A stretch of 64,000 bases of DNA from a delta proteobacterium NaphS2 (lineage in GTDB: Bacteria; Desulfobacterota; DSM-4660; Desulfatiglandales; Desulfatiglandaceae), in the NCBI GenBank assembly GCA_000179315.1, contig ADZZ01000606.1:1-64000 (forward strand). The letters run 5' to 3'. Shown piece after piece: positions 25,562 to 35,229 of this stretch. How positions within the stretch are numbered: position 1 is the first letter of the stretch; each line of letters opens with the position of its first letter. The translations under genes and the position numbers were made by a program. The notes beneath the pieces are model-generated. The model was not told the DNA's origin and did no database searches. It saw nothing but the letters and a program-made list of their open reading frames with translations.

Positions 25562-25813
25562 ATGAACAAAATACAAGCGAAAAAACGTGGGGAAAAAGCC
25601 TTTTTGAAGAATCCGTGCGGCCCAATTGGTATGGACGCGGTTTGTGCATCATATCGTGAAGCGGAGGCGGCTGGCCTATGTCCGTATCGTGATGAAATAA
25701 CATTTCCGGCATTCCGGCGCGGATATTGCGATGCCCACATGATCCACTACATGGCCACTGTACCCGACGCGGGAACACCTGCATCTAAAACCGATAGTCA
25801 CGCGCGCGGGTAA
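25562..25813 (+). CDS. Small CPY-motif protein (Rmf/CrpP-like pattern)
   Basis: An 83-residue protein whose centre reads YREAEAAGLCPYRDEITFPA followed by FRRGYCDAHM. The spacing AxxAGLCPY, then approximately 10 residues, then RxGY/W resembles ribosome modulation factor and CrpP-type small proteins, which carry GxxAxxxGxxxxxCPY and W/GWxxG motifs. The similarity is short and could be chance. It sits between a disordered protein and the giant polyvalent gene. Identity with either family is unproven. Confidence 0.45.
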   Translation: MNKIQAKKRGEKAFLKNPCGPIGMDAVCASYREAEAAGLCPYRDEITFPAFRRGYCDAHMIHYMATVPDAGTPASKTDSHARG

Positions 25814-25861
25814 GCGTAAATACCTCTAATTCGAGGGATTTAATCAAGTAGGAGATAGAAA

Positions 25862-28800
25862 ATGCCATCATATGATTTGTCTGACGTCGCCGAGTACATC
25901 GAGAGCCGCCGGCGTTCCGATGACGCGTTTATTACCAGGGTTTTGGAGCCGCCGAAACCGCGATATTCCCCGGAGGAGCGCCTTGGGATGATCGAGCAGC
26001 GGGCGGGCGAGCTGATCAAGGCCCATCCGGATCGTGATCCGCACGTCCTGCAGGCTGGACTTGACGAGCTCCGGGAGTTGCAGGAAGTCCCCATGCATTA
26101 TCCGGTTGTGGAGGACCTGGAGCGGTTCGGCAATGAGCGGCTGAAGCGATTTAAGGATGAATCCTCATCTTTAAAACCGTTAAGGCAGGAGGGCCAGCGG
26201 TACCATAAAAAAGACCTGCCTGAAGGAAAATTCGGTGTTCTGGGTGATGTCGGGTCAGGGCTCATCGCTGGGGTACTTGATGCGGCTGAAATGCCTTGGC
26301 GTGCGGCCCGTGCGTTTGATCCACCTGGGGGGACGGATATTGTTAGAGACATCGCTACGGGTCAGGTCAATTGGTTTCAAAGGCAGCACAAAGAGCATCC
26401 CAAGTTATTGGGGCCTTCGCAAGGCACACTTGAAAGCCCGGTGAGAAAAGCGATTTACGGGGGCTTCAGGGCTATCGTTCCGAGCGTCAGCGCGATCGCG
26501 GCGGCCGGGGCGGTGGCCGCTACCACGCCGGTCGGGCTACCTGCCGCCCTGGCAATTGGTCCGGCTACTTTGTTTGGCGCCTCGCAGTTTGACCGATATA
26601 TAGAACAAGCGGAAAAAGCCGGTAAAACCTATGAGGAATCGGTTCCCTATGCATTGGCCTCCGGCGCCGTTGAAGGTGGTGGCGAAGCACTTGCGAATGT
26701 GATCGGAGCCAAGATATTCGGTATTACCGGGGACCTTCCACTTAAGAACGCAATGGGTCCAGTAAAGGAAATGCTGACACAGAGGATGGGCGCATTTCTT
26801 GGAAAATTTTTAAAGGAAATGGGAGTAGAGGTAGGAACGGAAGTTGGTCAGGAATCGGGTGAAGCCCTCGTGGCAAAAATGCAGGGAATTTCCGATGATG
26901 ATCCATTGAAAGCCGGAATGGAAGCCATTGGCCCGGCCATCGTCATGACCCTGCTTTTTGGCGCCGGTGGTTCGCTTTATGATGCCCAGAATCGTAAGAC
27001 CATCACTGCGTCTTTAATTGATGGGGATGCGGATCCGGAGATCCGCCGCGCCGCCGTCGACAAAATTGCTTCCGCTTTAATCAAAAAGGATAAAGGGATA
27101 GGCGAGCAGTGGAAAAGCATGGCGAGTGCCTTTGTGGATGAGAAAAGACCTATTCCTATCGATGTGCCCACGGCAGATCTTTTGGCAAAAAGGGTGCCCT
27201 CTGATGACGCCGAAAACGCGGCAGTAAAACCTCCGGTAGACCAGGGCATGGCCGCAGGCACCGGAGAGGTGGACACTCTCGCAAGAACCGAAACCACCCC
27301 GAAAAAGGCCCCCGGGAAAACCAAGGCCCCGGAAGCGGATGCCCCCATGGGCTCGGGTGCCGGAGAGGTGGACGCAAGCGCCCAGGCCCTGGAGGCGGAA
27401 AAGACACCGGAACCCATGACTTTTGATTCCTTCCTGGACATTGAGCCGGAAGCACCACTTCCGGAGCAAATGCCTGTTTCGGCACAGCCGTTTGGAGAAT
27501 CTTCTCCACCGGTCCAGAATTTCGTTCAACCTGCTGAGAGGGTTGAAACGCCCTCCCCTTCGTCGGACTTTGAACGGTCGGGGTTTGAAGAAAATGTTGT
27601 TTCCGATCGTTTGATGACCGTCCCCACGGATAGCCTCACGCTGGACCCGGACCGGTTTCAGTACAAAAGAGGTATGGGCATGGGCGGCGCCGGGGCGAAG
27701 CTCCGGAAACTTCAGAAATATGATCCGGAACTGGGCGGAATACTGGCGGTCTGGCAGGATCCGGCGGACGGGAAAACCTATGTGGTTAACGGCCATCACC
27801 GTTTTGAATTGGCACAAAGAACAGGCCATCCGAACGTAGCTGTTCACGTTTTGCAGGCGAAAGACGCGGAGGCCGCCCGGACCAAGGGAGCTCTCATCAA
27901 TATCGCCGAAGGACAGGGAACTCCTGAGGATGCGGCGGTTATTTTTCGGGATGCCGGTATTACTCCGGAGAGCCTGGAATCGGACCACAATATCAGCTTA
28001 AGGGGAGATGTGGCTCGTGAAGGTATGGCGCTTTCCCGTTTGGATCCGGGGCTTTTCAAACGCGTTCAAAGCGGCGCTATGCCTCGAAAATGGGGGGTGG
28101 TGATCGGCGAGAACCTTCCGGATCCGGAGAGCCAGCAGGAGCTGGTGAAATATCTGGACAAACAGCAGAGGGCCGGAAAGAAGATGGGTGCCGGCACCAT
28201 CGGGCAGCTGATCGAAGAAGTAAAAGGCTCTCCTCGAAAAGAAGAAAAGCAGATGGGCCTTTTCGGAGTCGAAGCATTTTCCCGCCCATTACTGCAGGAA
28301 CGGGCGGAGATCAGGTCATATGTGATCAAGCGCCTGGCGGAAGATAAACGGCTGTTCGGCGCCGTAGCCAATGTGAGGAAGGCGGAACGCCTGGAGGCGG
28401 AAGGAAATGTCCTCGATGTCGAGAAAAATCTTGACATTGCGGAAAAATCAGCCATTTTGAAAGAGGCGTTCGAAAAACTGGCGGCTTACGGCGGCCCGGT
28501 CAGCGACATGCTGAACCGGGCGGCTGAAGATTATGCCAACGCTTCTGGAAAGGAAAAATCTCATGTCAAACAAGAATTCTTCAACCGGATCCGAAAAGAA
28601 ATACCAACCCTTGTCAGGCAAGGATTTGGCGTCGTTTCCGAGCGAACTCCGCAGTATCCTGGGGCCGAACCATCCCGGTTTGGTGCCGCAGAAACAGGAG
28701 AACCGGGAAGGGAACCGTTCAGCCTGACTCCGGATATCGGCGCATCGCAGCTTAATCTTTTTCCAGGCCCTGAAGGCCGTCAGGGGGATTTATTTAAAGA

Positions 28801-31800
28801 TGCCAAAGAAAAAATCAAATTTAAACCACCCCAGGGACAAGGAGCGGCCGCCCTCGGTTCCCTACGTGCCCGACAACACATTCGAATGGTTAACACCGGA
28901 GGAAGTGTTAAAGCGGCATCCCTTCACGTCGATGACATACACGCCGCCGCCTCCCTACTTCGCAGTATTCGCCGGCAAAAACAGGAAAACCTCTACGCCG
29001 TCACCACAGCTGAAGATGGTAAAATCCTCGAAATCCACCGGGTGACCAAAGGGACGGTCAGCTCCACTCTCGCGCCCACGGTCTCCACCATGGGCCGGGT
29101 TTTCAATACTCCCGGCGCTCACACCGTTTATTTGGCCCATAATCATCCTTCCGGAGAGCCGAGGCCGTCGCCTCAGGATGAAAATTTCACGAAGGAAATG
29201 CGCGCCGCCGGCGTTCTGAAAAACATCGATGTTCGAAGTCTGGTGCTGGGGGAAAAATCCTGGCGCGAGATCCTTCCCGAAAATGCCGCGCCAATTCGGC
29301 AAAGTATCGTCAGAACGCCCGGCCTGCAGGAGATTCCCATCAAGGAAGGAATCGTGGTTCGGGAAAAATCCTGGCAGCAGAGAAAGCCGGTTAGTAGTTC
29401 CACTGTGGCCAAGCAGATCCTGAAAGAAGATTATGGGAATGCGGACGGCATATTGTTGTTAGACCAACAATCAAAGGATATCGCTTTTCTTCCTTGGCCA
29501 TCGGGTAAGCCGACGCGTGAGGCGGCGGTGGAGACCATTGCCGCCCTTGAAGCGACCAACACAAACCGGATGATTATCAACAGCGGTTCGCGGAATGTCC
29601 GGGACATTCAAGACGGATCCCGGGCGGCATTCATAAAGGATCTGATTCGAGCGCTTTCCGGATCCATAGACGTGTTGGACGTTATTGACCGCGGGGAGTC
29701 CTGGGCGGATTCCGGTCAGATAATCGCATTGAAACCGCATTACGTGGAGGAGTATCGAAAAGCCCTTGAACGGCTCAATAATGCGCGGGTGTTGCGGTCT
29801 CTGGGCGGAGCACCCGCCGCGGGAACCGGCCGTGGCATGTATCCGGATGCGGTGCAAGATCAGGTTCGGGAACTGGCGAAAGGCTTTCCCGGCTTCCGTG
29901 GCCGCCTGGTTGTGCTTCCATCGGTGAAAAATCTCGGAGAGCGGAATCTTGCCCGGGCGGGGATCGATCCAAAAACCGAACTGGTGCGGGGGTTACATGT
30001 GACCGACTCCGATGGGAACCGGCATATTTATCTTTTCTCCGACGCCCTGGAGACGCCCAGGACCGTGCCCGATATCCTGATGGAGGAGATGTTCCATGAC
30101 GGGATCTCCACGGCCCTCGGGGAGGATGCAAACGACGTTCTGGACCGGATCTATGCCGACCACGCGGAAGCGGTTCAGGATGCGGTGAGGCTGTATGGCA
30201 TTGACCTTGAGACACCCGAGGGGCGACGGGAGGCGGCCGACGAATGGTTGGCCAAGGGCATGGTGTCCGACACCCTTCCAGCTCGCGTGTGGCAGCAAAT
30301 CGTGGCGATGGTGAACGCGGCTCTGAGGAAGGCCAATATCGCCGTGCAGTACTCCGTAAGCGAGATCAAGGCACTGGCCCGGAAGGCGGTTGAACGAACG
30401 ACGGCCTCGACGGAGCAGGCAACGCTGAGAAAAGCACAAAATTGGAAAATGAAAGGTGTGAGCCCCCGGAAGATATGGCAAGAAACCGGTTGGCTTTGGA
30501 AGAACGGCGGCTGGACGTTTAAGCCCGGAGACAGCATCCGGAAATCAAAAGCGCCGGTGCCCAACAGCACAGCCGTGATCACCGGCGACCGGGAAGGAAA
30601 ACTGGCGGATAAAAGAACGTTGTTCCAGCACTTCAAGGAGTTCTGGGAGCCGTTTTCCACACTTCCGGAGGGCGACAAGGCCCTGTTCGCCCGGTACAAG
30701 GGCATGGGTACCGAGGCCCGATCGCTCCGGTATATCGAAAAAATCCACAAACAGCTGGACGCGTTCCCGGACGACGTCAAAAAGGATCTTTTCCGATACA
30801 TGGACGGGCAGATCGACGAATCTACCCTTCCGGAGGAGGCCCGCACCCTGGGAAAAGCCCTCCGCGAAAAAACCACGGTCATCGGCCAAATGCTGGTGGA
30901 CAGGGGAATCATCAGCCAGAAGACATTCGACGCCCACAAGGGGCAGTACGTGCACTATATGTACGCCGCCCACATTTTGGGCGACAAGGTGGGCGGCATC
31001 ACCACCTCCACAGGGAAACTCAATCTCTCCTACGCAAAGCAGCGCAAGGACCTGACCGTCGATGAACGGAAGGCCCTGGGGCTCATCGAGGACGCATCCA
31101 TCGCCGTTCCGGTGGGGATGGGAAAGTCCCTTATCGATATCGCAAAATTCGATTTTCTGAAAACCATCGCGAACAATGACCAGTGGACCTGGACCCCGTC
31201 CATTGTCGAGGTTCCGCGTTTCGTCAAGCGCGAAGGGCAGTCGGAAACCGTCAAGATGGGAATCGGAAAACTGGTGGAGGAGGTGGAGAAGTACCGGGAG
31301 ATGGCCGAAAAAGCGCCGTCTCCAGAGGTCAACCAACAGTACGAGATCCTGCAGACGGCACTGGACAAAGCCATGGGAGAGACCCGGAACGTCCCCGCCG
31401 AGTTCACCCAACTCCCTACTTCGAAGGCTTATGGCCCCTTGGCAGGCGCCTTCGTCAAGACGCCCATCGCCAAGGACATCATGCCCATTATGGATCTCTA
31501 TTCGGATCGGGGGAAGGTGTTCGAGATGTTGGCCAAAATCGAGGCGGAGGGAATGGCGCTTTTCAAGATGGGAAAAGTGGCGTTGAACTTTCCGACGGCT
31601 TTCCGGAATGTCATTTCCAACTTCATTCAAAACAATATGCGCGGTCGCGCTGCTGCGCTGATCCCGTTCGATTGGATCGCGGCAGTTCGAAGCATGAAGG
31701 CGAAAGACAGGTTCTACGAGGAGGCTTTCAGGCACGGCATCTTCAAAACCAGCTGGTCGGTCACGGAGATCAATAACGTGCTGGACGAATTCCGGAAGGC

Positions 31801-33169
31801 CCAGAGCGGCAATTATTTCAAAATCTTGATTGCCATAAAAAACTTGGCCAAGCTCTACGGTAAAATTGACGACATCAACAAGCATGCTATCTTCCTGCAG
31901 ATGCGGCGTGATGGGCATTCCCTTGAGGAATCGGTTTTAGAGGCCATGAAATGGGGCATGGACTATTCCCTGGCGTCCAGGTCGGTCAAACACCTCCGCC
32001 GCCACCTGGTGCCATTTCTGAGCTACAATTACAAGGTTGCCCCGCTAATCGCCGAGTCGCTTCGGAAGCGTTTTTGGGTGATTGGCAAGTATGTCCTGCT
32101 GCTTCCGATGCTGGCGGAGGCTCTGACCAAGACCCTTCACGACATGGATGATGACGACTGGGAGGAGCTGGAGCGGCAGCTTCCGGACTATGTGAAAAAA
32201 TCAGAATCGACGATGATCTTGCCGTGGAAAACGCCGGAGGGGCACTGGCAATGGTTGAACGCGGAATACTTCTTTCCCTGGGGCAACTATCACAACCTAT
32301 TCCGGGACATTTCCGAGGGCGACGCCGGCGAAATCTACAAGTCGCTGGGGATATCAAACCCGTTCTTAGGCATCGCGCGCATGGTGGCGTCTGCCAGGGG
32401 CGACCAACCGCCGCAACATCCGTTTTATGGCACTCCCATTTACAATCAGCTGGACCCGGCGCCGGTGAAGGCGGCCAAAACGGTGGAGTTTTTGGCTTTC
32501 ACATGGCTTCCTTCTATGTTGTCATCCAGGGGGGCGCTGGGATACACCGCGAAGGCAATTGAGGGTGAAAAAGATCGGTGGGGCAAAAAGGTGACACCGG
32601 AGCAGGCATTTTTTCGGTGGTTCGGCTTCAATGTGGTGGCCGTGAGCCCTTCCCAGACAAGGGCCATTGCGTCGGTGAAGGTTCAGGATCTGCGTAAGGA
32701 GCTGTACCGCATCAAGAATGATCCGTCTATTTCAGAGGAGCGGAAAGTGGCCGCAGAAAGTCGGTACCGGGAACGGTTGGCGGAGATTGCGCGGACCGGC
32801 GCCCAGGGGGCGGTGCTCCCGATCAAAAAGCAAAAAGGCCCGGATCCGGTGCATGATGAACTGGTCCGGATGCTTGAAGCCGGCGAGCACCTGCCGGGGC
32901 CGCTTTCCAGAACATTCACCCTGGCCGGCATTAGAAGAAAGATGACGGATGAGCAGTTCGACTTTTATCTGAACAGGGTGAACAGCTTGGCAAGGCCCCG
33001 ATTGGAAAGGCTCATGACTTCCCCGAGGTGGCGCCAGGCACCGGAGAAATGGCGATCGGAGCGCATTGACAAGATTATTTCGAATGCCCGGAAACGCGCG
33101 CGAGCAGAAATCCGCCGGCAGATGATGGGGGGCCGAAGGACGCAGCGAATCCAATCGGCGCAAAATTGA
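25862..33169 (+). CDS. Giant polyvalent protein: ParB-, RadC/JAB- and zincin-like domains with LPD38-like C-terminus
   Basis: A 2435-residue protein starting at the ATG at 25862 after AAGTAGGAGATAGAAA. Residues about 200-250 and 355-378 are Gly/Ala-rich hydrophobic stretches. Residues about 440-520 are a repetitive linker with two GEVD units. A ParB-like nuclease fold lies near 585-690 (VVNGHHRFELAQRTG). Near 1030-1140 is a RadC/JAB metalloprotease-like domain with HNHPSGEPRPSPQDE, and a related second half lies near 1180-1295. EEMFHDG near 1407 suggests a zincin. Residues about 1600-2330 look like the large-polyvalent-protein C-terminal domain. Such proteins are thought to be injected with phage or conjugative DNA to counter host defences. 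Confidence 0.82.
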   Translation: MPSYDLSDVAEYIESRRRSDDAFITRVLEPPKPRYSPEERLGMIEQRAGELIKAHPDRDPHVLQAGLDELRELQEVPMHYPVVEDLERFGNERLKRFKDESSSLKPLRQEGQRYHKKDLPEGKFGVLGDVGSGLIAGVLDAAEMPWRAARAFDPPGGTDIVRDIATGQVNWFQRQHKEHPKLLGPSQGTLESPVRKAIYGGFRAIVPSVSAIAAAGAVAATTPVGLPAALAIGPATLFGASQFDRYIEQAEKAGKTYEESVPYALASGAVEGGGEALANVIGAKIFGITGDLPLKNAMGPVKEMLTQRMGAFLGKFLKEMGVEVGTEVGQESGEALVAKMQGISDDDPLKAGMEAIGPAIVMTLLFGAGGSLYDAQNRKTITASLIDGDADPEIRRAAVDKIASALIKKDKGIGEQWKSMASAFVDEKRPIPIDVPTADLLAKRVPSDDAENAAVKPPVDQGMAAGTGEVDTLARTETTPKKAPGKTKAPEADAPMGSGAGEVDASAQALEAEKTPEPMTFDSFLDIEPEAPLPEQMPVSAQPFGESSPPVQNFVQPAERVETPSPSSDFERSGFEENVVSDRLMTVPTDSLTLDPDRFQYKRGMGMGGAGAKLRKLQKYDPELGGILAVWQDPADGKTYVVNGHHRFELAQRTGHPNVAVHVLQAKDAEAARTKGALINIAEGQGTPEDAAVIFRDAGITPESLESDHNISLRGDVAREGMALSRLDPGLFKRVQSGAMPRKWGVVIGENLPDPESQQELVKYLDKQQRAGKKMGAGTIGQLIEEVKGSPRKEEKQMGLFGVEAFSRPLLQERAEIRSYVIKRLAEDKRLFGAVANVRKAERLEAEGNVLDVEKNLDIAEKSAILKEAFEKLAAYGGPVSDMLNRAAEDYANASGKEKSHVKQEFFNRIRKEIPTLVRQGFGVVSERTPQYPGAEPSRFGAAETGEPGREPFSLTPDIGASQLNLFPGPEGRQGDLFKDAKEKIKFKPPQGQGAAALGSLRARQHIRMVNTGGSVKAASLHVDDIHAAASLLRSIRRQKQENLYAVTTAEDGKILEIHRVTKGTVSSTLAPTVSTMGRVFNTPGAHTVYLAHNHPSGEPRPSPQDENFTKEMRAAGVLKNIDVRSLVLGEKSWREILPENAAPIRQSIVRTPGLQEIPIKEGIVVREKSWQQRKPVSSSTVAKQILKEDYGNADGILLLDQQSKDIAFLPWPSGKPTREAAVETIAALEATNTNRMIINSGSRNVRDIQDGSRAAFIKDLIRALSGSIDVLDVIDRGESWADSGQIIALKPHYVEEYRKALERLNNARVLRSLGGAPAAGTGRGMYPDAVQDQVRELAKGFPGFRGRLVVLPSVKNLGERNLARAGIDPKTELVRGLHVTDSDGNRHIYLFSDALETPRTVPDILMEEMFHDGISTALGEDANDVLDRIYADHAEAVQDAVRLYGIDLETPEGRREAADEWLAKGMVSDTLPARVWQQIVAMVNAALRKANIAVQYSVSEIKALARKAVERTTASTEQATLRKAQNWKMKGVSPRKIWQETGWLWKNGGWTFKPGDSIRKSKAPVPNSTAVITGDREGKLADKRTLFQHFKEFWEPFSTLPEGDKALFARYKGMGTEARSLRYIEKIHKQLDAFPDDVKKDLFRYMDGQIDESTLPEEARTLGKALREKTTVIGQMLVDRGIISQKTFDAHKGQYVHYMYAAHILGDKVGGITTSTGKLNLSYAKQRKDLTVDERKALGLIEDASIAVPVGMGKSLIDIAKFDFLKTIANNDQWTWTPSIVEVPRFVKREGQSETVKMGIGKLVEEVEKYREMAEKAPSPEVNQQYEILQTALDKAMGETRNVPAEFTQLPTSKAYGPLAGAFVKTPIAKDIMPIMDLYSDRGKVFEMLAKIEAEGMALFKMGKVALNFPTAFRNVISNFIQNNMRGRAAALIPFDWIAAVRSMKAKDRFYEEAFRHGIFKTSWSVTEINNVLDEFRKAQSGNYFKILIAIKNLAKLYGKIDDINKHAIFLQMRRDGHSLEESVLEAMKWGMDYSLASRSVKHLRRHLVPFLSYNYKVAPLIAESLRKRFWVIGKYVLLLPMLAEALTKTLHDMDDDDWEELERQLPDYVKKSESTMILPWKTPEGHWQWLNAEYFFPWGNYHNLFRDISEGDAGEIYKSLGISNPFLGIARMVASARGDQPPQHPFYGTPIYNQLDPAPVKAAKTVEFLAFTWLPSMLSSRGALGYTAKAIEGEKDRWGKKVTPEQAFFRWFGFNVVAVSPSQTRAIASVKVQDLRKELYRIKNDPSISEERKVAAESRYRERLAEIARTGAQGAVLPIKKQKGPDPVHDELVRMLEAGEHLPGPLSRTFTLAGIRRKMTDEQFDFYLNRVNSLARPRLERLMTSPRWRQAPEKWRSERIDKIISNARKRARAEIRRQMMGGRRTQRIQSAQN

Positions 33170-33634
33170 GCTGGTTGGATTCACCTTGCCCCATTTCAGG
33201 CATCAAGAGAGGATGGTACAAATGTACCGCCCAATCCAACCACCCAGGATCATTTAGAAAACGGTGAAAATCAAACGAAACTCGAAAAATCAAACGAACC
33301 ACCCAAAAAAGGCAAAACGGCATTCAAAAGGGCAGTTCGTTTATGGCAGCACAATGTAAAGGTGTCGAGACACACTGCGCGGAAGCGTAGGCAGGAATTA
33401 ACTGGAAATCAGGAATGGTGGTTTTTTGTCTGCATTACTCTTGACACAAATCTGTAGCGAGGCTATCAAAAGTATTATATAGAAAAAGATGGGCGTTGAT
33501 TTTGTATGTTTTGGGAAAAAGCTATCTGCTTGTTTTGGGTTCATCTACAAAATATAGTGTTTAGCAATATTCATTGTCAATATTTTGTGTCTTGACATTA
33601 CTTAGGATATCACTTAACCTTTAAGTTAAGAACA
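33170..33634. other. Non-coding stretch after the polyvalent gene with inverted repeat
   Basis: GGTTGGATT (33173-33181) and AATCCAACC (33233-33241) form 9-bp arms enclosing a smaller GGTACA/TGTACC hairpin. This is either a terminator for the long operon or part of an element boundary. The rest to 33590 is AT-rich without a credible gene. Repeats of AATCAAACGAA (near 33271 and 33288) are the only other pattern seen. Confidence 0.4.
33592..33630 (+). promoter_or_regulatory. Promoter and palindromic operator of the toxin-antitoxin-chaperone operon
   Basis: TTGACA at 33592-33597 is a good -35 box, and TAACCT at 33615-33620 after 17 bases is a moderate -10. CTTAAC (33613-33618) and GTTAAG (33625-33630) form a palindrome overlapping the -10, as expected for autorepression by the HigA-type antitoxin. 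The toxin ATG follows after only 4 bases, so the message may be nearly leaderless. Confidence 0.55.
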
Positions 33635-34081
33635 ATGTTGATCAAATCGATACTTAACCCCAACAAAAGACCAGTTTGGAATTTTTATGCTATTTGTAAT
33701 TCTGATAGATCTTGCCCATTACTCACTTGGCTTAACACTATACCCAAGAACCTGAATGCAAATAAAAATAGGTTATTAGCCATTATTGACAAAGCTGCCG
33801 ATGATAAACATGGGCCGCGTTTGTTGCCGGTAGAAATTAGCCATACTGTAGATTCCAACAATTCTATCTATGAATTTGTAGCTGGAAGGCTGAGACTTTT
33901 TTGGTTTTATTCGCCGAAAGAAAGCAAAGTTATAATATGTTCTGTTGGTTTCATTAAAAAGACCCAAAAGGCACCAAAAAGGCATATTAACGCCGCCGTA
34001 AAGACAAAAATGGCTTATATTAAGGCTTTCGACGATAACGATATAGAGACCGTAAAGGATAAGAAAAATGACAAATCATGA
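33635..34081 (+). CDS. higB: HigB/RelE-like toxin of a toxin-antitoxin-chaperone system
   Basis: A 148-residue protein with the HigB-like pattern VWNFYAICNSDRSCPLLTWL near residue 14, then LLPVEISH, IYEFVAGRLRLFWFY and ICSVGFIKKTQKAPKRHI, the usual RelE-fold strands ending in a basic helix. RelE-fold toxins cleave ribosome-bound mRNA. Toxin-first order and the downstream antitoxin and SecB-like genes identify the tripartite class known from Mycobacterium tuberculosis. It overlaps the antitoxin by 14 bases. Confidence 0.85.
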   Translation: MLIKSILNPNKRPVWNFYAICNSDRSCPLLTWLNTIPKNLNANKNRLLAIIDKAADDKHGPRLLPVEISHTVDSNNSIYEFVAGRLRLFWFYSPKESKVIICSVGFIKKTQKAPKRHINAAVKTKMAYIKAFDDNDIETVKDKKNDKS

Positions 34082-34484
34082 ATCGTTTGCTGATCTTTGG
34101 AGTGATGTAGAAAGCGACGATACTTATTGGACTGAAAGGAACAAGTTAGATTTCGCAATAAAGCTCTCCCATACTATGGAGCGTAGGGAAATCTCTAAAA
34201 AGGAATTAGCAGAACGTCTTGGAACGTCGCAGGCATATGTTACCAAAATATTTCGAGGGGATATAAATTTCACACTGTCAACAATGACCAAGCTTGTTCA
34301 TGCTTTGGATGCAAAGCTCGCCATTCAAATTGTGCCCAAAGAAGAAAACGTGAAACGATGGTACAAAGTAATAGAAAGCGGCAAAGAGAAAAGGATAACG
34401 CCATCAAAGGCTTGGCCATTGAAACCGAAAGTCGAAAAAGAGCTTACCCAAAACAATGAGTTGGAGGCTTATAGGTTAGGATAA
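34068..34484 (+). CDS. higA: HigA-like antitoxin with probable chaperone-addiction tail
   Basis: A 138-residue XRE-type antitoxin. The helix-turn-helix lies at residues about 40-90 (EISKKELAERLGTSQAYVTK, IFRGDINFTLSTMTKLVHAL). A longer C-terminal extension of about 40 residues contains aromatic and hydrophobic positions (RWYKVIESG, SKAWPLKP). In tripartite systems such an extension is the chaperone addiction region that makes folding depend on the SecB-like partner. That role here is inferred from gene order and length. Its stop overlaps the SecB-like start. Confidence 0.85.
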   Translation: MTNHESFADLWSDVESDDTYWTERNKLDFAIKLSHTMERREISKKELAERLGTSQAYVTKIFRGDINFTLSTMTKLVHALDAKLAIQIVPKEENVKRWYKVIESGKEKRITPSKAWPLKPKVEKELTQNNELEAYRLG

Positions 34485-34903
34485 TGAACTCCCCACCGCT
34501 AGAATTGAAAAAGTATTTCTTTTCATATGTTCAGGTTGCTGCTGATGCTGAATATGAACCCTCTGATGACAACGAACTTGAAACAAATTTTACGGTCAAC
34601 GTTTCCGTTGAAAAAGATGAAGCAAGTGATATCTATCAGGTAGTGCTAGAAATCATCGCTGAACCCGAAAATGATGAATCGAGAATCCCTTATACTATTC
34701 ATCTCATTACGATAGGCCTTTTTTCAGTGGATGAGGGGTTTCCTGATAAGAAGAAGTTGCTCGGAATTACTGGTGCTTCCATGCTGTACAGTGCCGCAAG
34801 AGAATTTATTATCACTGTAACATCGCGGGGACCATGGGCGCCTATCTTCATCCCAACATTTTCATTTTTACCAACAAAAGAGAAAGAAGATTCGGAAACG
34901 TAA
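34484..34903 (+). CDS. secB-like: SecB-like chaperone of the toxin-antitoxin system
   Basis: A 139-residue SecB-fold protein with FTVNVSVEKDEASDIYQVVL near residue 35, PYTIHLITIGLFSVDEGF, and the highly typical AREFIITVTSRGPWAPIFIP near the end (SecB: I-x-x-x-T-x-x-G/A-x-x-P-x-x-L-P). It would bind and stabilise the antitoxin nascent chain. A dedicated export role is less likely because the gene is the third cistron of a toxin-antitoxin operon. A weak hairpin (34923-34960) follows and could terminate the transcript. Confidence 0.85.
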   Translation: MNSPPLELKKYFFSYVQVAADAEYEPSDDNELETNFTVNVSVEKDEASDIYQVVLEIIAEPENDESRIPYTIHLITIGLFSVDEGFPDKKKLLGITGASMLYSAAREFIITVTSRGPWAPIFIPTFSFLPTKEKEDSET

Positions 34904-35229
34904 GAATTTTAGACCTACAAAATAATGAGGGGATCACAAAGTATGCCCCCATCATTTTAAGGCTGGCTGGGCAATAGGATATCCACCCAATACTCTATTG
35001 CCCTTTCTTATGCCCTTTTCATTGGCCTCACAGATTCATGAACAGATCTCCCCGAAATGGGGAGGCCCTTCTCCTTGTGTTTTGCTATAAGACTAATGAC
35101 TTTGAAAGAGCTTCAACATCCCCGCGGGACCGCTCATTAATTTCCATTCCAAGCTGGTCCAAGCCCTCTGCTATGATCGAACTCAGTTCCGGCCAGAGCT
35201 CTTTAGGGCATAAGGCCTGCAACCTTAGG

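Noticed and set aside
30545-31918. 457-codon antisense frame inside the polyvalent gene
   Set aside because: High-GC antisense shadow with no recognisable motifs. The sense strand carries the continuous polyvalent protein.
12803-33241. Single integrative element from the tRNA-Leu half to the end of the polyvalent operon
   Set aside because: No second copy of the tRNA-Leu 3' half exists near 33-35 kb and no tyrosine integrase is visible, so the two boundaries cannot be tied together from this sequence.
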